The notes under the pieces were generated by a model. It was not told where the DNA came from and made no database searches. It worked only from the letters and a program-made list of their open reading frames with translations. DNA of 64,000 nt from Permianibacter fluminis (GTDB taxonomy: Bacteria > Pseudomonadota > Gammaproteobacteria > Enterobacterales > Permianibacteraceae). The position numbers and the translations under genes are program-made. Of this stretch, positions 57,633 through 64,000 are shown one piece after another. Location: positions 930,001-994,000 of the forward strand of contig NZ_JABMEG010000001.1 in NCBI RefSeq assembly GCF_013179735.1. Reading direction: 5' to 3'. Each line of letters begins with the position of its first letter. Position 1 is the first letter of the stretch.

Positions 57633-58256
57633 TCACCATCGATTCTCCAGCACCATTCGCCACTGCGAAATATCTCCGGCAAAGCCGGTCTGTGGCAGTA
57701 GCACATCATCGTAGAGTTCCCAGCTGAAGCGCAGCTCTGTCTGCGGATTGATTCGGTAGCGCAAGCCAAAACCCACCCAGCCACTGAAACTCAATTCTTG
57801 TGGTCTGGCTTCCGATAGCGGCGCGCCGTCGCTGGTGAAATCAGTGACGGCGCTGTAGAACACGCCAGCACCGATCAGCACCGACGCTCGCAGGTTTTCG
57901 ATGACGTCGGCACCGATGCCGGCGCGGGCGAAGTACGAGGTCAATTCCGAGCGCGCTTGAACATCGCCGGCGTCGCGACTCAGTTCCGCGAGTTGAGCGT
58001 AACCGACTTCGGTTTCAAAGATTCCGGCAAAGGTGTAGCCACCGCTGGAGGCATGCTCATCCATCGGCAGCGTCAGCGCGGCATCACTGCGATCGAGGGT
58101 GGTGGCTTGCGGTGTGAAGGCCGAGCGCAACGCGCGACGCAGTTCCGGCTCTGGCAATTGCAGCATGTCGTTTTCACCGCTCTCACCATTCTCACCACTG
58201 GCCAGCACGGGCTGCAGCAACAGCGCGATCAGCAGCGTTGATGTCACGGGCGCCAT
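57633..58256 (-). CDS. Outer-membrane beta-barrel-like protein
   Basis: It encodes 207 residues. A signal-like N-terminus (TLLIALLLQPVLA) precedes an acidic GENGESGEN stretch made by 9-bp repeats, then alternating strands (YTFAGIFETEVGYAQL, LSFSGWVGFGLRYRI, LRFSWELYDDVLL) and a C-terminal aromatic residue (LENRW). AAGGA lies only 2 nt before the ATG, so the exact start is uncertain. Unknown ligand. Confidence 0.65.
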   Translation of the reverse strand: MAPVTSTLLIALLLQPVLASGENGESGENDMLQLPEPELRRALRSAFTPQATTLDRSDAALTLPMDEHASSGGYTFAGIFETEVGYAQLAELSRDAGDVQARSELTSYFARAGIGADVIENLRASVLIGAGVFYSAVTDFTSDGAPLSEARPQELSFSGWVGFGLRYRINPQTELRFSWELYDDVLLPQTGFAGDISQWRMVLENRW

Positions 58257-58265
58257 ATTCCTTGC

Positions 58266-59333
58266 TCAACCACGAATCACCCGCGTCGGCGCGCCGCGTT
58301 GAAACGCCAAAATGTTTTCAGTGACTTGGTCGAGCAGGGTTTGCCGTGCCGATTGAGCGGCCCACGCGGTGTGCGGCGTCAGTAGCAAATTATCCAATTT
58401 GGCGGCAAGCAAGGGATGACTCGCGGGCGGCGGCTCGATGCTGAGCACATCCAGCGCCGCAGCGGCCAATGGGCCGTGTTGTAGCGCATGCAGCAGTGCC
58501 TGCTCGTCGATCAAGCCGCCACGGGCGACATTGATGAGCCAGCTGCCCGTCTTCATGCGGGCCAATCGTTCGGCGTTGATGAGCTGGGTCGTCTCCTCGG
58601 TTTGCGGACAATGCAGCGAAACGATATCGGCGCTGGCAAGCGCGGTTTCAAATGGCACGCGACCAGGCTCGGCCGGTCGCCACGGCAATTGTGCGATCTG
58701 GACCCGCATACCGAAAGCGCGTGCCAACTCGGCAACGCGCTGGCCAATATGGCCATGGCCGACCAGCAGCAGGGTTTTGCCAGCCAGCGTTACGATCGGG
58801 CGGTTCAGCAGACAAAATTGCGGCTGATTGCTCCAGACGCCGGTCTCAACATCGTGGCTGTACCGATGCGCCTGCGTTGCCAGCATCAACATCAAATTCA
58901 GCGTGTGCTGGGCGACACTTTCGCTGCCGTAATTCTGGCAATTGCAAACGGTGATGCCGCGCGTGGCGGCGGCCGCCAGATCGACATTGTTGGTGCCGGT
59001 GGCGGCAACGGCGATCAGTCGCAGGTGCGGTGCCGCGGCCAGTGCCGCGGCGTCGAGCCGGACCTTGTTGCTAACCACCACATCGGCGTCGGCAAGCCGC
59101 TCGGCGAGCTGCGCCGGCGACGTCTGTGTGAACAACTGCCAGCGCGGCAGGCTGGCCTGCAGCGCCGACAGATCCAGATCGGCCGGGTGCAGGGTATCGC
59201 TGTCGAGCAGGACGCCATGGCGCAGCGCAGCGGGCGAACCAGTCGGCGCGCGCGCGCTGACAAGCACAAAGTCGGCCGTCGTTGCATTGACCGCTGCGGA
59301 ATTGACGGGTGTGGAATTGACAGGAGCTGGCAT
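58266..59333 (-). CDS. D-2-hydroxyacid dehydrogenase (hydroxypyruvate reductase-like)
   Basis: It encodes 355 residues. The NAD-binding fold is LLVGHGHIGQRVAELA, with Arg in NVARGGLID, Glu in LSIEPPPASH and His in LTPHTAWAA as the catalytic set. The N-terminus carries three 5-residue repeats (VNSTP, VNSAA, VNATT) from a 15-bp tandem repeat (59285-59330), making it longer than relatives, so the true start could be further in. It probably acts on glycerate/hydroxypyruvate-like acids. Confidence 0.9.
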   Translation of the reverse strand: MPAPVNSTPVNSAAVNATTADFVLVSARAPTGSPAALRHGVLLDSDTLHPADLDLSALQASLPRWQLFTQTSPAQLAERLADADVVVSNKVRLDAAALAAAPHLRLIAVAATGTNNVDLAAAATRGITVCNCQNYGSESVAQHTLNLMLMLATQAHRYSHDVETGVWSNQPQFCLLNRPIVTLAGKTLLLVGHGHIGQRVAELARAFGMRVQIAQLPWRPAEPGRVPFETALASADIVSLHCPQTEETTQLINAERLARMKTGSWLINVARGGLIDEQALLHALQHGPLAAAALDVLSIEPPPASHPLLAAKLDNLLLTPHTAWAAQSARQTLLDQVTENILAFQRGAPTRVIRG

Positions 59334-59464
59334 CTGGCCTCATCTCGTCCGTTGTGGCGGGCGCTCCGGTACAATGCGCCCGCCCGCGCTGAATCTACTA
59401 CAGAATGCTGCAGCGGCTACAGCAGCGACAGAAGTCCGACGGCTGCGGCCGCCGGCACCGCGTG

Positions 59465-59514
59465 TCAGAGTCTGAATGTTTCAGAACTCTGAACATGTCA
59501 GAACCCTGACTGCA
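59465..59514. repeat. Three 16-17-bp repeats upstream of uvrD
   Basis: Units at 59465, 59481 and 59498 start TCAGAGTCTGAATG, TCAGAACTCTGAAC and TCAGAACCCTGACT. The array lies in the short region between the divergent dehydrogenase and uvrD genes. Confidence 0.7.
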
Positions 59515-59545
59515 CACGCGGAGAACACGCGCCGAACCGGTAACG

Positions 59546-61696
59546 ATGACAATGAATCTGCTTGAAAATTTGAATGATGCCCAGCGCGAGGCGGTCACCT
59601 CGCAGAAAAAGGCCCTGCTGGTGCTGGCCGGTGCCGGCTCCGGCAAGACCCGGGTGCTGGTGCACCGGATTGCCTGGCTCGCGACCGAGATTGGTTTGTC
59701 GCCGCACGCGATGCTGGCGGTGACCTTTACCAACAAAGCGGCGGCCGAAATGCGTCACCGCATCGAGTCCCTGCTCGGCGGCCCGACCGCGGGCATGTGG
59801 ATCGGCACCTTCCACGGCCTCAGTCATCGCCTGCTGCGCGCGCACTGGCATCAAGCCGGGCTGGCGGAGAACTTTCAGGTACTTGACAGCGACGATCAGC
59901 AGCGGCTGGTCAAGCGCGCCATCCGCTCGCTGAATCTTGATGAAGCGCAATGGCCGGCCAAGCAGGCGCAGTGGTGGATCAACCAGCGCAAGGACGAAGG
60001 CGAACGGCCGGAAGACATTCGCCATCAGGGTGATCTGTTCACGGCGACTCAATTGAAGATTTACCAAACTTACGAAGAGATTTGCCGGGTCGCCGGCACC
60101 ATCGATTTTGCCGAGCTACTACTGCGCGCGGTCGAGCTGTTCAAGAAGAATCCGGCGTTGCTCGCGCATTACCAGACCCGGTTCAATCATGTTCTGGTCG
60201 ACGAGTTTCAGGACACCAACCAGATCCAGTATCAGTTCATTCGGTTGCTGGCCGGACCGAATACCGATGTCACCGCCGTCGGTGATGACGATCAGTCGAT
60301 TTACGGCTGGCGCGGCGCCAAGGTAGAAAACCTGAACACCTTTTTGCACGATTATCCGGGCGCGGCAATCATCCGGCTGGAGCAGAACTATCGCTCGACC
60401 GCCAACATTTTGAACGCGGCGAACGCGGTGATTGATCACAACAGTGATCGGCTCGGCAAGAACTTGTGGACCGAAGGCGAACAGGGCGAGCCGCTGCTGC
60501 TGTACTCGGCATTCAATGAACAGGAAGAAGCGCGCTTCATTGCCGAGAAAATCGAGCAATGGGTGGATCAAGGCAAGGATTATCAGACCTGCGCCATTTT
60601 GTATCGCAGCAACGCCCAGTCACGGGTACTGGAAGAAGCAATGATCCAGCGCCGCATTCCGTACCGCATCTATGGTGGCTTGCGCTTCTTCGAACGGCAG
60701 GAAATCAAGGACGCGCTGTGCTATCTGCGGCTGACCTTCAACCGCGACGACGATTCGGCTTTCGAGCGGGTAGTCAACCAGCCGCCGCGCGGCATCGGTG
60801 ACAAAACCGTCGAGCAATTGCGCGAACGGGCGCGCTTGCATCAGATGTCGTTGTGGCGAGCTGCGCAGCTGGTCGTGCAAGAGCGGGCCATGCCGGCGCG
60901 GGCACTGACCGCGCTGCAGGGATTCATTCAGTTGGTGATTGATCTGGAAGCCGGCTACAAGGAAGCGCCGCTGCACGACCAGATGCGCGCCGTCATCAAC
61001 GATACAGGCTTGTCGGCAATGTATGCCGCCGAACGCGGCGAGAAAGGCCTGGCCCGCAAGGAAAACTTGGAAGAACTGGTCAATGCCGCGCGCGAATTTG
61101 AACCGGTTGAAGACGAAGAAAACCTGTCACCACTGGCAGCCTTCCTGACCCACGCTTCGCTCGAAGCCGGCGAAACCCAGGCCGGTGAGCACAGCGATGC
61201 CGTGCAGATGATGACGCTGCACTCGGCCAAGGGCCTGGAGTTTCCGCTGGTGTTTCTGGCCGGCATGGAAGAAGGCCTGTTCCCGCATTCGATGTCGCTG
61301 GAGGAACCGGGCCGACTCGCCGAGGAGCGTCGACTTTGTTATGTCGGCATCACCCGTGCGATGTCGCAATTGTTGCTGACCCGCGCCGAAAAGCGTCGGC
61401 TGTATGGTCGCGAAAGCTATTCCGACTGGTCGCGTTTTGTTGACGAAATTCCCGCTGCGCTGAAGCGCGAAGTACGGCTCGGTGGCCGCATGGTGCAGGA
61501 AGTGTACAGCCGGCCATCTGCCGGCGCGTCGGCCTACCCGTTCCCGGTCGGTCGCGATGTCCAGCACGGTACTTTCGGCCGCGGCACCGTGCTCGGCTAT
61601 GAAGGTGATGGCAGCCAGATGCGGGTGCAAGTGAATTTTCCGAACGCCGGCAGCAAATGGCTGGTGTTGGCATATGCGAAGCTGGAGGCGGTTTAG
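59546..61696 (+). CDS. uvrD: DNA helicase II UvrD
   Basis: It encodes 716 residues. UvrD is the 3'-5' helicase of nucleotide-excision and mismatch repair. Motifs are LNDAQREAV, AGAGSGKT (28-35), VTFTNKAAAEM, TFHGLSHRLLRAHW (UvrD-specific), LVDEFQDTN, GDDDQSIYGWRGA, LEQNYRST, TLHSAKGLEFPLV and EERRLCYVGITRA, and a C-terminal Tudor-like RNA polymerase contact domain (VGRDVQHGTFGRGTVLGYEG). An ATG at 59552 is also possible. No LexA box is evident upstream. Confidence 0.97.
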   Translation: MTMNLLENLNDAQREAVTSQKKALLVLAGAGSGKTRVLVHRIAWLATEIGLSPHAMLAVTFTNKAAAEMRHRIESLLGGPTAGMWIGTFHGLSHRLLRAHWHQAGLAENFQVLDSDDQQRLVKRAIRSLNLDEAQWPAKQAQWWINQRKDEGERPEDIRHQGDLFTATQLKIYQTYEEICRVAGTIDFAELLLRAVELFKKNPALLAHYQTRFNHVLVDEFQDTNQIQYQFIRLLAGPNTDVTAVGDDDQSIYGWRGAKVENLNTFLHDYPGAAIIRLEQNYRSTANILNAANAVIDHNSDRLGKNLWTEGEQGEPLLLYSAFNEQEEARFIAEKIEQWVDQGKDYQTCAILYRSNAQSRVLEEAMIQRRIPYRIYGGLRFFERQEIKDALCYLRLTFNRDDDSAFERVVNQPPRGIGDKTVEQLRERARLHQMSLWRAAQLVVQERAMPARALTALQGFIQLVIDLEAGYKEAPLHDQMRAVINDTGLSAMYAAERGEKGLARKENLEELVNAAREFEPVEDEENLSPLAAFLTHASLEAGETQAGEHSDAVQMMTLHSAKGLEFPLVFLAGMEEGLFPHSMSLEEPGRLAEERRLCYVGITRAMSQLLLTRAEKRRLYGRESYSDWSRFVDEIPAALKREVRLGGRMVQEVYSRPSAGASAYPFPVGRDVQHGTFGRGTVLGYEGDGSQMRVQVNFPNAGSKWLVLAYAKLEAV

Positions 61697-61738
61697 TTTC
61701 AGTTTCAGTTCCGACCCCGAGCTGCAGTGCGTGTTTCT

Positions 61739-61777
61739 AGCCCTTCTCCCGCCGGGAGAAGGGTTGGGATGAGGGGC
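61739..61777 (+). repeat. REP-like palindromic element, copy 3
   Basis: CCCTTCTCCC (61741-61750), GCC and GGGAGAAGGG (61754-61763) form a 10-bp stem followed by the tail TTGGGATGAGGGGC. It lies 38 nt before the DUF559 gene and is inverted relative to copy 4 at 62189. Confidence 0.8.
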
Positions 61778-61815
61778 TCCCGCCGCCGCGCCAAACTATT
61801 GAGAGAGCTGGTTGC

Positions 61816-62229
61816 ATGGACCGCAAAGCCAAACTCGATCCGGAAATGCTGGCGTTTACTCGCACGCTGCGTGCGCGGGCCACGGATGCCGAGCGGCAAT
61901 TGTGGTTCCGGCTACGCGCCAGACGGGTAGCACATTGCAAATTCCGCCGTCAGCATCCCCTGCCACCTTATGTGCTCGATTTCTATTGCGAGCAGCACAA
62001 GCTCGCGATTGAACTGGATGGCAGCCAACATGCGACTGTCAACGATAGCTCCAGCCGACGCGCGGCCTTTCTGGCTGGGCATGGTATTCGGGTGTTGCGG
62101 TTCTGGGATAACAAGGTTCTGCGCGATATCGATGCGGTGTTGGAGGCGATTCGGTTGGCCGTTGAGGATCCTGTGCGTGCGGAGAGTTCCCTCACCCCTA
62201 CCCCTCTCCCGGTGGGAGAGGGAAGTTAA
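61816..62229 (+). CDS. DUF559 endonuclease-like protein (Vsr/PD-(D/E)XK-like)
   Basis: It encodes 137 residues. DUF559 features are FTRTLRARATDAERQLWFRLR, FRRQHPLPPYVLDFYCEQHKLAIELDGSQH and GIRVLRFWDNKVL. The order Asp (VLDFYC) then Glu-x-Asp (AIELDG) is the putative PD-(D/E)XK-type metal site. The last 13 residues (SSLTPTPLPVGEGS) are encoded by the REP-like element at 62189, so the gene ends inside that repeat. A matching inverted element lies upstream. Confidence 0.9.
   Translation: MDRKAKLDPEMLAFTRTLRARATDAERQLWFRLRARRVAHCKFRRQHPLPPYVLDFYCEQHKLAIELDGSQHATVNDSSSRRAAFLAGHGIRVLRFWDNKVLRDIDAVLEAIRLAVEDPVRAESSLTPTPLPVGEGS
62189..62222 (-). repeat. REP-like palindromic element, copy 4
   Basis: The tail CCCTCACCCC leads into CCCTCTCCC (62202-62210), GGT and GGGAGAGGG (62214-62222). 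It is the inverse of copy 3, and both tails point to the DUF559 gene. Confidence 0.8.
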
Positions 62230-62340
62230 TACGACCTTGTGCAGATTTTTCAGCCATAGGATGGTTGTCGGACTCTAGTTTCGATGATCAAAAAAGTCGG
62301 TTTCAGTCCTGTAGTTTCGCAAACGCCACCATCATTTTCA

Positions 62341-62376
62341 CCGCAACCGCAACCGCAACCGCAACCGCAACCGCAA
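62341..62376. repeat. Hexanucleotide microsatellite (CCGCAA)6
   Basis: Six perfect CCGCAA units, ending 5 nt from the 3' end of the FMN-binding protein gene. It is slippage-prone. Confidence 0.9.
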
Positions 62377-62381
62377 CCCTG

Positions 62382-63035
62382 TCACCAACGCTGTCGCCAG
62401 CGCAGATCCGCCTGCAGATTCAAATCACCCACTGCGTCCGGTTCCGCAATTGCTGCGCCACTGTGAAAAGAAAACGGCAGCACACCGGCCCAGCAGGGCC
62501 GGGTCAAATCTTCTTGGTCATCTTTCGGGCCGCCGCTGCGAGCTTTCAGCACGGCCTGTTCGATCGGCAGGCGCAACACGGTAGTGGCGGCGGTTTCTTT
62601 GTGATTGGGTGGTCGCACTTCGGGCCAGCGGCCGGGCAGGATGACGTCGAAAAATTTCTGAAACGCTTCGGCTTTGTGGACTGCATCGGTGACGGCCTGG
62701 TAGCGGCCATACAGATTGACCGAGCGGTAATTGACCGAGTGCGAGAACGCGGAGCGCGCCAGCACCATGCCATCGATCAGCGTGATGTTGGTGCAACTGT
62801 CACCGTCCTGCAGCATGTTCAACATGCGGCTGCCGTTGCTGCCGTGAATGTAAACGTAATCGCCGTCGCGCCAGTACGCGGTCGGGATCACATGCGGCAA
62901 CTGGTCGTGCACAAATGCGATCTGGCAGACCCAGTGAGCATCAAGCAAGGCGTCGATGGCGGCGCGATCGTAGCTTGCGCGTTCGGGGTGGCGGCGAACG
63001 CGGGTGGCGGGATGCGGGGCGAGTGTGGTGGTCAT
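62382..63035 (-). CDS. Pyridoxamine 5'-phosphate oxidase-like FMN-binding split-barrel protein
   Basis: It encodes 217 residues. RVRRHPERASYDRAAIDALL, VCQIAFVHDQLPHVIPTAYW, DYVYIHGSNGSRML and the central YRSVNLYGRYQAV match flavin-nucleotide-binding PNPOx-like proteins. It is not PdxH, since the PdxH signature is absent. The GNAT gene 25 nt downstream of its start region is in the same direction, so they could share a transcript reading GNAT first. Confidence 0.85.
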   Translation of the reverse strand: MTTTLAPHPATRVRRHPERASYDRAAIDALLDAHWVCQIAFVHDQLPHVIPTAYWRDGDYVYIHGSNGSRMLNMLQDGDSCTNITLIDGMVLARSAFSHSVNYRSVNLYGRYQAVTDAVHKAEAFQKFFDVILPGRWPEVRPPNHKETAATTVLRLPIEQAVLKARSGGPKDDQEDLTRPCWAGVLPFSFHSGAAIAEPDAVGDLNLQADLRWRQRW

Positions 63036-63060
63036 GCGCAGATTTCCATCGTGCAGAGTG

Positions 63061-63681
63061 TCAATGAGCGCCGCTGGTCAGCGGCGCGTCGCTTTGCGCT
63101 GTAGTGGCTGTCGATGTGGTAGCCACCGGCTGATAGACCATCGGGTTGTGCAATTCCAGCCAACGCTCAGGCGCTTTCAGCGCGCTGAATCCGTATTGCT
63201 GGTAGAGCGTGTGGGCGTCGGCGGTAGCCAGAAGCAGTCGACGCAGCCCCTGCAATTCGGGTTGGGCCAGTAGCGCGCTGACCACCTGTTTGCCAAAACC
63301 ACGACCGCGCCAGGCCGGATGGACAATCACGTCGCAGATCCAGGCGAAGGTCGCGCCATCGGTGACGGCGCGGGCGAATGCCAGCAGTTGATCGCCAGCC
63401 AGCACCGCCATGCACTGCGAGCCTTGCAGCGCCCGCTCGACCGTCGGCAACGGAATGCCGCGCGCCCAATAGCTGCCCTGCAGCAAGGCGTGCAGCTGGT
63501 CGGCCGGTATGCGGCGAGGGTCGCGGGTCAGGACGGTAAGGACCCGGTCCGGTTCCGTACCGGGTTCGGACCGGGCGAGGCCGGAATGGACTGAATCGGA
63601 CCGGACAGCGCTTACCTCAGCTGTGGCCGGGCGGGTGCGGATGGCGTGGCTGAGCCAGTACATCTGGGGATCGGTTTCCAT
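63061..63681 (-). CDS. GNAT family N-acetyltransferase
   Basis: It encodes 206 residues from the ATG at 63681 (the frame runs to 63912; an ATG at 63663 is also possible). Motif A is DVIVHPAWRGRGFGKQVVSALL and motif B TADAHTLYQQYGFSAL. An N-terminal extension (about 20-45) is made of irregular repeats (SAVRSDSVHSGLARSEPG) that resemble the tandem-repeat insertions elsewhere. It is divergent from the MocR-like regulator. Confidence 0.85.
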   Translation of the reverse strand: METDPQMYWLSHAIRTRPATAEVSAVRSDSVHSGLARSEPGTEPDRVLTVLTRDPRRIPADQLHALLQGSYWARGIPLPTVERALQGSQCMAVLAGDQLLAFARAVTDGATFAWICDVIVHPAWRGRGFGKQVVSALLAQPELQGLRRLLLATADAHTLYQQYGFSALKAPERWLELHNPMVYQPVATTSTATTAQSDAPLTSGAH

Positions 63682-63790
63682 GGGTTGCGGTCTGCCACGC
63701 TGGGGAACAAGGCCAATGAGCGAGTGCTTGCGTCTGTACGGTCGGCAAAACTGCCGTTGTCGAATACCGGCGACCGGCCTACGATAGTCA

Positions 63791-63840
63791 GCCAGTGGTT
63801 CTATCGAAAGAGCCACTGGCCGAATATGAATAGAGCCACC
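63791..63840. promoter_or_regulatory. Candidate MocR operator in the divergent promoter
   Basis: Three half-sites: GTGGTTCTAT (63795, inverted), AAGAGCCAC (63808) and ATAGAGCCAC (63830). Two are direct and one inverted, the layout described for several MocR regulators. An 8-bp inverted repeat GCCAGTGG (63791-63798) / CCACTGGC (63813-63820) overlaps them. Confidence 0.5.
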
Positions 63841-63875
63841 CCGCCCGCGATCGAGGCAGGGCAAAGGAGAGCCTG

Positions 63876-64000
63876 ATGCGGGCGCCGCTACTGGAAGAAT
63901 GGCTGGCAGCACGTCTGGACCGGACCAACGAACTGCCGCTGCAGGGCCAGCTGTATCGCGGTCTGCGCGAGGCGATTCTGGCCGGCCAGCTGAAAGCCGG
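63876..64000 (+). CDS. GntR-family regulator, probably MocR/PdxR type (partial)
   Basis: It is cut by the right edge after 41 codons. AAGGAG lies 6 nt before the ATG at 63876. The visible N-terminus (LLEEWLAARLDR, LQGQLYRGLREAILAGQL) is the start of a GntR winged helix. The pattern and the divergent PNPOx/GNAT neighbours suggest the MocR class with a C-terminal aminotransferase-like domain, which lies outside the window. Confidence 0.8.
   Translation, partial: MRAPLLEEWLAARLDRTNELPLQGQLYRGLREAILAGQLKA

Noticed and set aside
59398-59545. LexA box upstream of uvrD
   Set aside because: A CTG...CAG pair is present but with 9 nt instead of the required 10 between them and poor interior match.
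62341-62376. Direct repeats as a CRISPR array
   Set aside because: Hexamer units without spacers; this is a microsatellite.
62382-63035. Second pdxH
   Set aside because: It lacks the PdxH C-terminal signature and substrate residues; it belongs to the broader FMN-binding split-barrel group.

Overview
The window reads as ordinary chromosome of a GC-rich gammaproteobacterium outside the Enterobacterales. This rests on gene-order blocks shared with Escherichia coli and Pseudomonas: gpmI-envC-ctpA-divergent polysaccharide deacetylase; comM-ubiK; pepQ divergent from fadBA; yheS-yheV; cyaY divergent from lptM-dapF-DUF484-xerC; and single genes rep, uvrD, speA and pdxH. I cannot name the genus from sequence alone. 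I saw no rRNA, tRNA, CRISPR array, prophage or classical insertion sequence.

Layout. 0-3 kb: two paralogous secreted Sel1-repeat/TonB-C-terminal proteins on the minus strand, the first cut by the window edge. 3-9.7 kb: glycolysis and cell-envelope block (gpmI, envC, ctpA, a YibQ-like deacetylase, a DUF2884 protein). 10-11 kb: organic peroxide defence (ohr, ohrR) with candidate operators. 11-17 kb: an outer-membrane barrel, rep helicase, comM, ubiK and a DUF4124 protein. 17-20.4 kb: speA, a DUF6489-like protein and a methyltransferase. 20.5-26.8 kb: an AT-richer orphan, pepQ, and the beta-oxidation pair fadB/fadA with a FadR-like operator. 26.8-35 kb: a YdcH-like protein, pdxH, a membrane diguanylate cyclase, a hydrolase, an SRPBCC protein, a frameshifted membrane protein, yheV/yheS, an NhaC antiporter and a small lipoprotein. 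35.8-43.1 kb: starch/alpha-glucan use (surface pullulanase lipoprotein, GAPDH-type enzyme, nucleotidyltransferase, exported alpha-amylase). 43.4-47.4 kb: an unusual five-gene cluster of an NrtA/CmpA-like binding protein rich in Cys, a SCO copper chaperone, a membrane-anchored cupredoxin lacking one copper ligand, and an ABC permease and ATPase. 47.5-54 kb: secreted amidohydrolase, Sel1 lipoprotein, small membrane and zinc-ribbon proteins, GNAT, pyruvyl transferase, esterase and cyaY. 54.2-57.2 kb: lptM-dapF-DUF484-xerC. 57.3-64 kb: small lipoprotein, OM barrel, D-2-hydroxyacid dehydrogenase, uvrD, a DUF559 endonuclease gene bracketed by inverted palindromic repeats, then FMN-binding and GNAT genes facing a MocR/GntR regulator cut by the right edge.

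The most distinctive signals are at the DNA level. (1) Degenerate tandem repeats of 13-17 bp recur at gene boundaries (about 6.2, 9.7, 14.0, 43.4, 45.8, 55.4 and 59.5 kb) and, in frame as 5-residue repeats, inside xerC and at the N-terminus of the hydroxyacid dehydrogenase. (2) A REP-like palindrome occurs four times, one inverted pair bracketing the DUF559 endonuclease gene. (3) A second dispersed element with GTAGG...CCTAC ends occurs up to five times. The copper-flavoured ABC cluster and the DUF559/REP-like unit are the best candidates for an undescribed system.
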